Source of the DNA: Actinomycetota bacterium
GTDB taxonomy: Bacteria; Actinomycetota; Thermoleophilia; Gaiellales; Gaiellaceae
Assembly (NCBI GenBank): GCA_013697465.1
Contig: JACCWU010000298.1
Span: 1 to 6,941, forward strand
Direction: 5' to 3'
DNA: 6,941 nt
Part shown: in pieces, positions 5,473 through 6,941 of the stretch
How the letters are laid out: every line of letters starts with the position of its first letter
Position numbering within the stretch: position 1 is the first letter of the stretch
Made by a program: the position numbers and the translations under genes
Notes under the pieces: generated by a model
The model's database searches: none
What the model saw: the letters and a program-made list of their open reading frames with translations, nothing else
Told to the model about the DNA's origin: nothing

Positions 5473-5479
5473 GAAACTC

Positions 5480-6941
5480 ATGAGCGTCCTCGACGCCGAA
5501 CGACGTCACGAAGACCTGATCGAAGAGCTGATCGCCGAGGTCGGCTCGTATAACCCCGATGTCGACAGGGACCTCCTGCGAAGAGCGTTCGAGGCGTCCG
5601 AGAGGGCCCACGACGGGCAAGTGCGAAGGTCGGGCGAGGAGTTCATCCATCACCCGCTCGGCGTCGCCCGCATCTGCGCTGAGCTCCGGCTGGACGAGCA
5701 GACGATCGCAGCGGCGCTTCTCCACGACATCGTCGAGGACACGAGCTCCGACCTCGAGGAGGTTCGATCCGAGTTCGGGCCCGACATCGCTCAGCTCGTC
5801 GAAGGCGTCACGAAGCTCACCCGAATCAGCTTTCAGAGCCGGGAGCAGGCGGAGGCCGAGAACTACCGCAAGATGATCGTGGCCATGGCGCGGGACGTCC
5901 GCGTGATCCTCATCAAGCTGGCCGACCGCCTCCACAACATGCGCACGATCGAGTACCTCGGAAGGCAGAAGCAGGCCCAGAAGGCGCGCGAGACGCTCGA
6001 GGTCTACGCTCCCCTCGCGCATCGTCTCGGGATTCACGCCCTCAAGTGGGAGCTCGAGGACCTCGCGTTTCAGACCTTGCACCCGCGAAAGTACGCGGAG
6101 ATCAAGGCGATGGTCGCCGACCAGCGAGCGGATCGCGAGGCGCAGGCCGACAAGGCCGGAGCGATTCTCGCGGACGAGCTGGACAAGGCAGACGTCCCGG
6201 CGGAAATCATCGGCCGGGCGAAGCACCTCTACTCGATCTACGACAAGATGGCGAAGCGCGGGCGCGAGTTCAACGAGATCCACGACCTGACCGCGATGCG
6301 CGTCGTGTGCGAGCGCTCCGGGGAGGAGGGAACGCGCGACTGCTATGCGGCGCTGGGGCTCGTCCACTCGCTCTGGAAGCCGATGCCGGGGCGGTTCAAG
6401 GACTTCATCGCGATGCCCAAGCTGAACCGCTATCGCTCCCTGCACACGACGGTGATCGGCCCGGAGGGAAGACCGCTCGAGATCCAGGTACGGACCCGCG
6501 ACATGCACGAGGAGGCGGAGTACGGCGTGGCCGCCCACTGGCTGTACAAGCGGGGACGAGGTGCGAGGGCCGACGACGAGTGGCTCGTGTGGGTCAAGTC
6601 GCTCATGGATTCCCAGCAGGAGGACCAGGACCCGAGCGAGTACATGCGCAGCCTTCGCACCGATCTCTTCTCGGACGAGGTCTACGTCTTCACGCCGAAG
6701 GGCGAAGTGAAGGTCCTGCCGTCGAACGCGACGCCGATCGACTTCGCCTACGCCGTCCACACCGACGTCGGCCACCGGACGGTGGGCGCGAAGGTGAACG
6801 GGCGCATCGTCCCGCTCCACTACAAGCTCCGCAATGGCGAGTTCGTCGAGATCCTCACCACGAAGTCGGGACGCGGGCCATCGCGCGACTGGGTGAGCCT
6901 CGCGTCATCGTCGCGCGCAAAGAACAAGATCCGCCAATGGT
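5480..6941 (+). CDS. rel: Bifunctional (p)ppGpp synthetase/hydrolase, Rel/SpoT family (3' end outside window)
   Basis: 487 codons are present and the frame runs off the right edge. The HD hydrolase domain has R49, H58, LLHDIVEDT (H82, D83, E86, D87) and LADRLHNMRT (D149, N153), so all metal and catalytic positions known from streptococcal Rel are kept at a constant offset of five. The synthetase domain has HDLTAMR (D269), GRFKDFIAMPK and PLEIQVRT (E334). The RFKD form of that loop, rather than EFDD, marks the bifunctional Rel type. The TGS domain (about 398-460) begins DEVYVFTPKGE and is followed by the start of the helical domain. The zinc-finger and ACT parts lie beyond 6941. Oddities are a five-residue insertion near SGEEG (280-284) and NRYRS where NxYQS is usual. 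ATG 5480 gives a normal N terminus and has a -10-like hexamer seven bases upstream. Confidence 0.98.
   Translation, partial: MSVLDAERRHEDLIEELIAEVGSYNPDVDRDLLRRAFEASERAHDGQVRRSGEEFIHHPLGVARICAELRLDEQTIAAALLHDIVEDTSSDLEEVRSEFGPDIAQLVEGVTKLTRISFQSREQAEAENYRKMIVAMARDVRVILIKLADRLHNMRTIEYLGRQKQAQKARETLEVYAPLAHRLGIHALKWELEDLAFQTLHPRKYAEIKAMVADQRADREAQADKAGAILADELDKADVPAEIIGRAKHLYSIYDKMAKRGREFNEIHDLTAMRVVCERSGEEGTRDCYAALGLVHSLWKPMPGRFKDFIAMPKLNRYRSLHTTVIGPEGRPLEIQVRTRDMHEEAEYGVAAHWLYKRGRGARADDEWLVWVKSLMDSQQEDQDPSEYMRSLRTDLFSDEVYVFTPKGEVKVLPSNATPIDFAYAVHTDVGHRTVGAKVNGRIVPLHYKLRNGEFVEILTTKSGRGPSRDWVSLASSSRAKNKIRQW

Noticed and set aside
5300..6820. 506-aa minus-strand frame opposite rel
   Set aside because: It lies almost wholly antisense to the unmistakable Rel domains; long antisense open frames are normal in DNA with high third-position GC.
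1..6941. A defence island, mobile element, CRISPR array or new enzymatic system
   Set aside because: No repeats with spacers, transposase, integrase, toxin-antitoxin or nuclease clusters are visible; the recognisable genes are core repair, regulation, transport and alarmone functions.

Overview
This is a GC-rich window (about two-thirds G+C by eye, with G or C in most third codon positions). It carries core DNA-repair and stringent-response genes and two small lineage-type orphans. Codon use, the ruvB/recJ/rel gene set and signs of leaderless transcription fit Actinomycetota. Protein style suggests Thermoleophilia or a relative, but that is inference and I could not search. I see no mobile element, CRISPR array, tRNA, rRNA or phage gene, and no convincing new system; the interest lies in fine structure.

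Left part (1-1191): the window opens with about 48 bases that read as the middle of a different ruvB (YYDAEQLTAIVRRSAG). This runs through a short shared sequence into the Walker A motif of the resident ruvB. The start therefore looks like an assembly chimera at a contig end rather than a real gene start. The resident ruvB lacks its N-terminal ~60 residues but is otherwise intact to residue F-stop at 871. A 105-aa protein of unknown function starts two bases after the ruvB stop. A GC-rich hairpin spans its stop codon and separates it from the convergent 151-aa unknown gene on the minus strand (1213-1668).

Middle part (1668-3811): the 151-aa gene and a small two-helix membrane protein (1697-1903) diverge from a 28-bp gap holding two back-to-back -10-like hexamers. 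recJ (1937-3811) follows. It is full length with all its DHH motifs, except that the usual GDYDxDG of motif I reads GAYDVDG.

Right part (3808-6941): an Lrp/AsnC regulator on the minus strand overlaps recJ tail to tail by the four bases CTAG. It diverges from a ten-helix EamA/RhtA-like exporter at 4386-5303. This is the classic layout of an amino-acid-sensing regulator controlling an adjacent exporter. After a 176-bp gap rich in dyads comes a bifunctional (p)ppGpp synthetase/hydrolase gene, rel (5480 to the right edge). It has complete HD hydrolase and synthetase domains and the TGS domain, and its C-terminal third lies beyond the window.

How they relate: RuvB drives Holliday-junction migration, RecJ resects 5' ends, and Rel makes and degrades the alarmone. 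The Lrp-exporter pair inserted between recJ and rel is thematically close to Rel because both respond to amino-acid status. Several start codons (1668 minus, 1697, 1937, 5480) have a TAnnnT hexamer ending exactly 7-8 bases upstream and no Shine-Dalgarno sequence, so leaderless mRNAs are likely.
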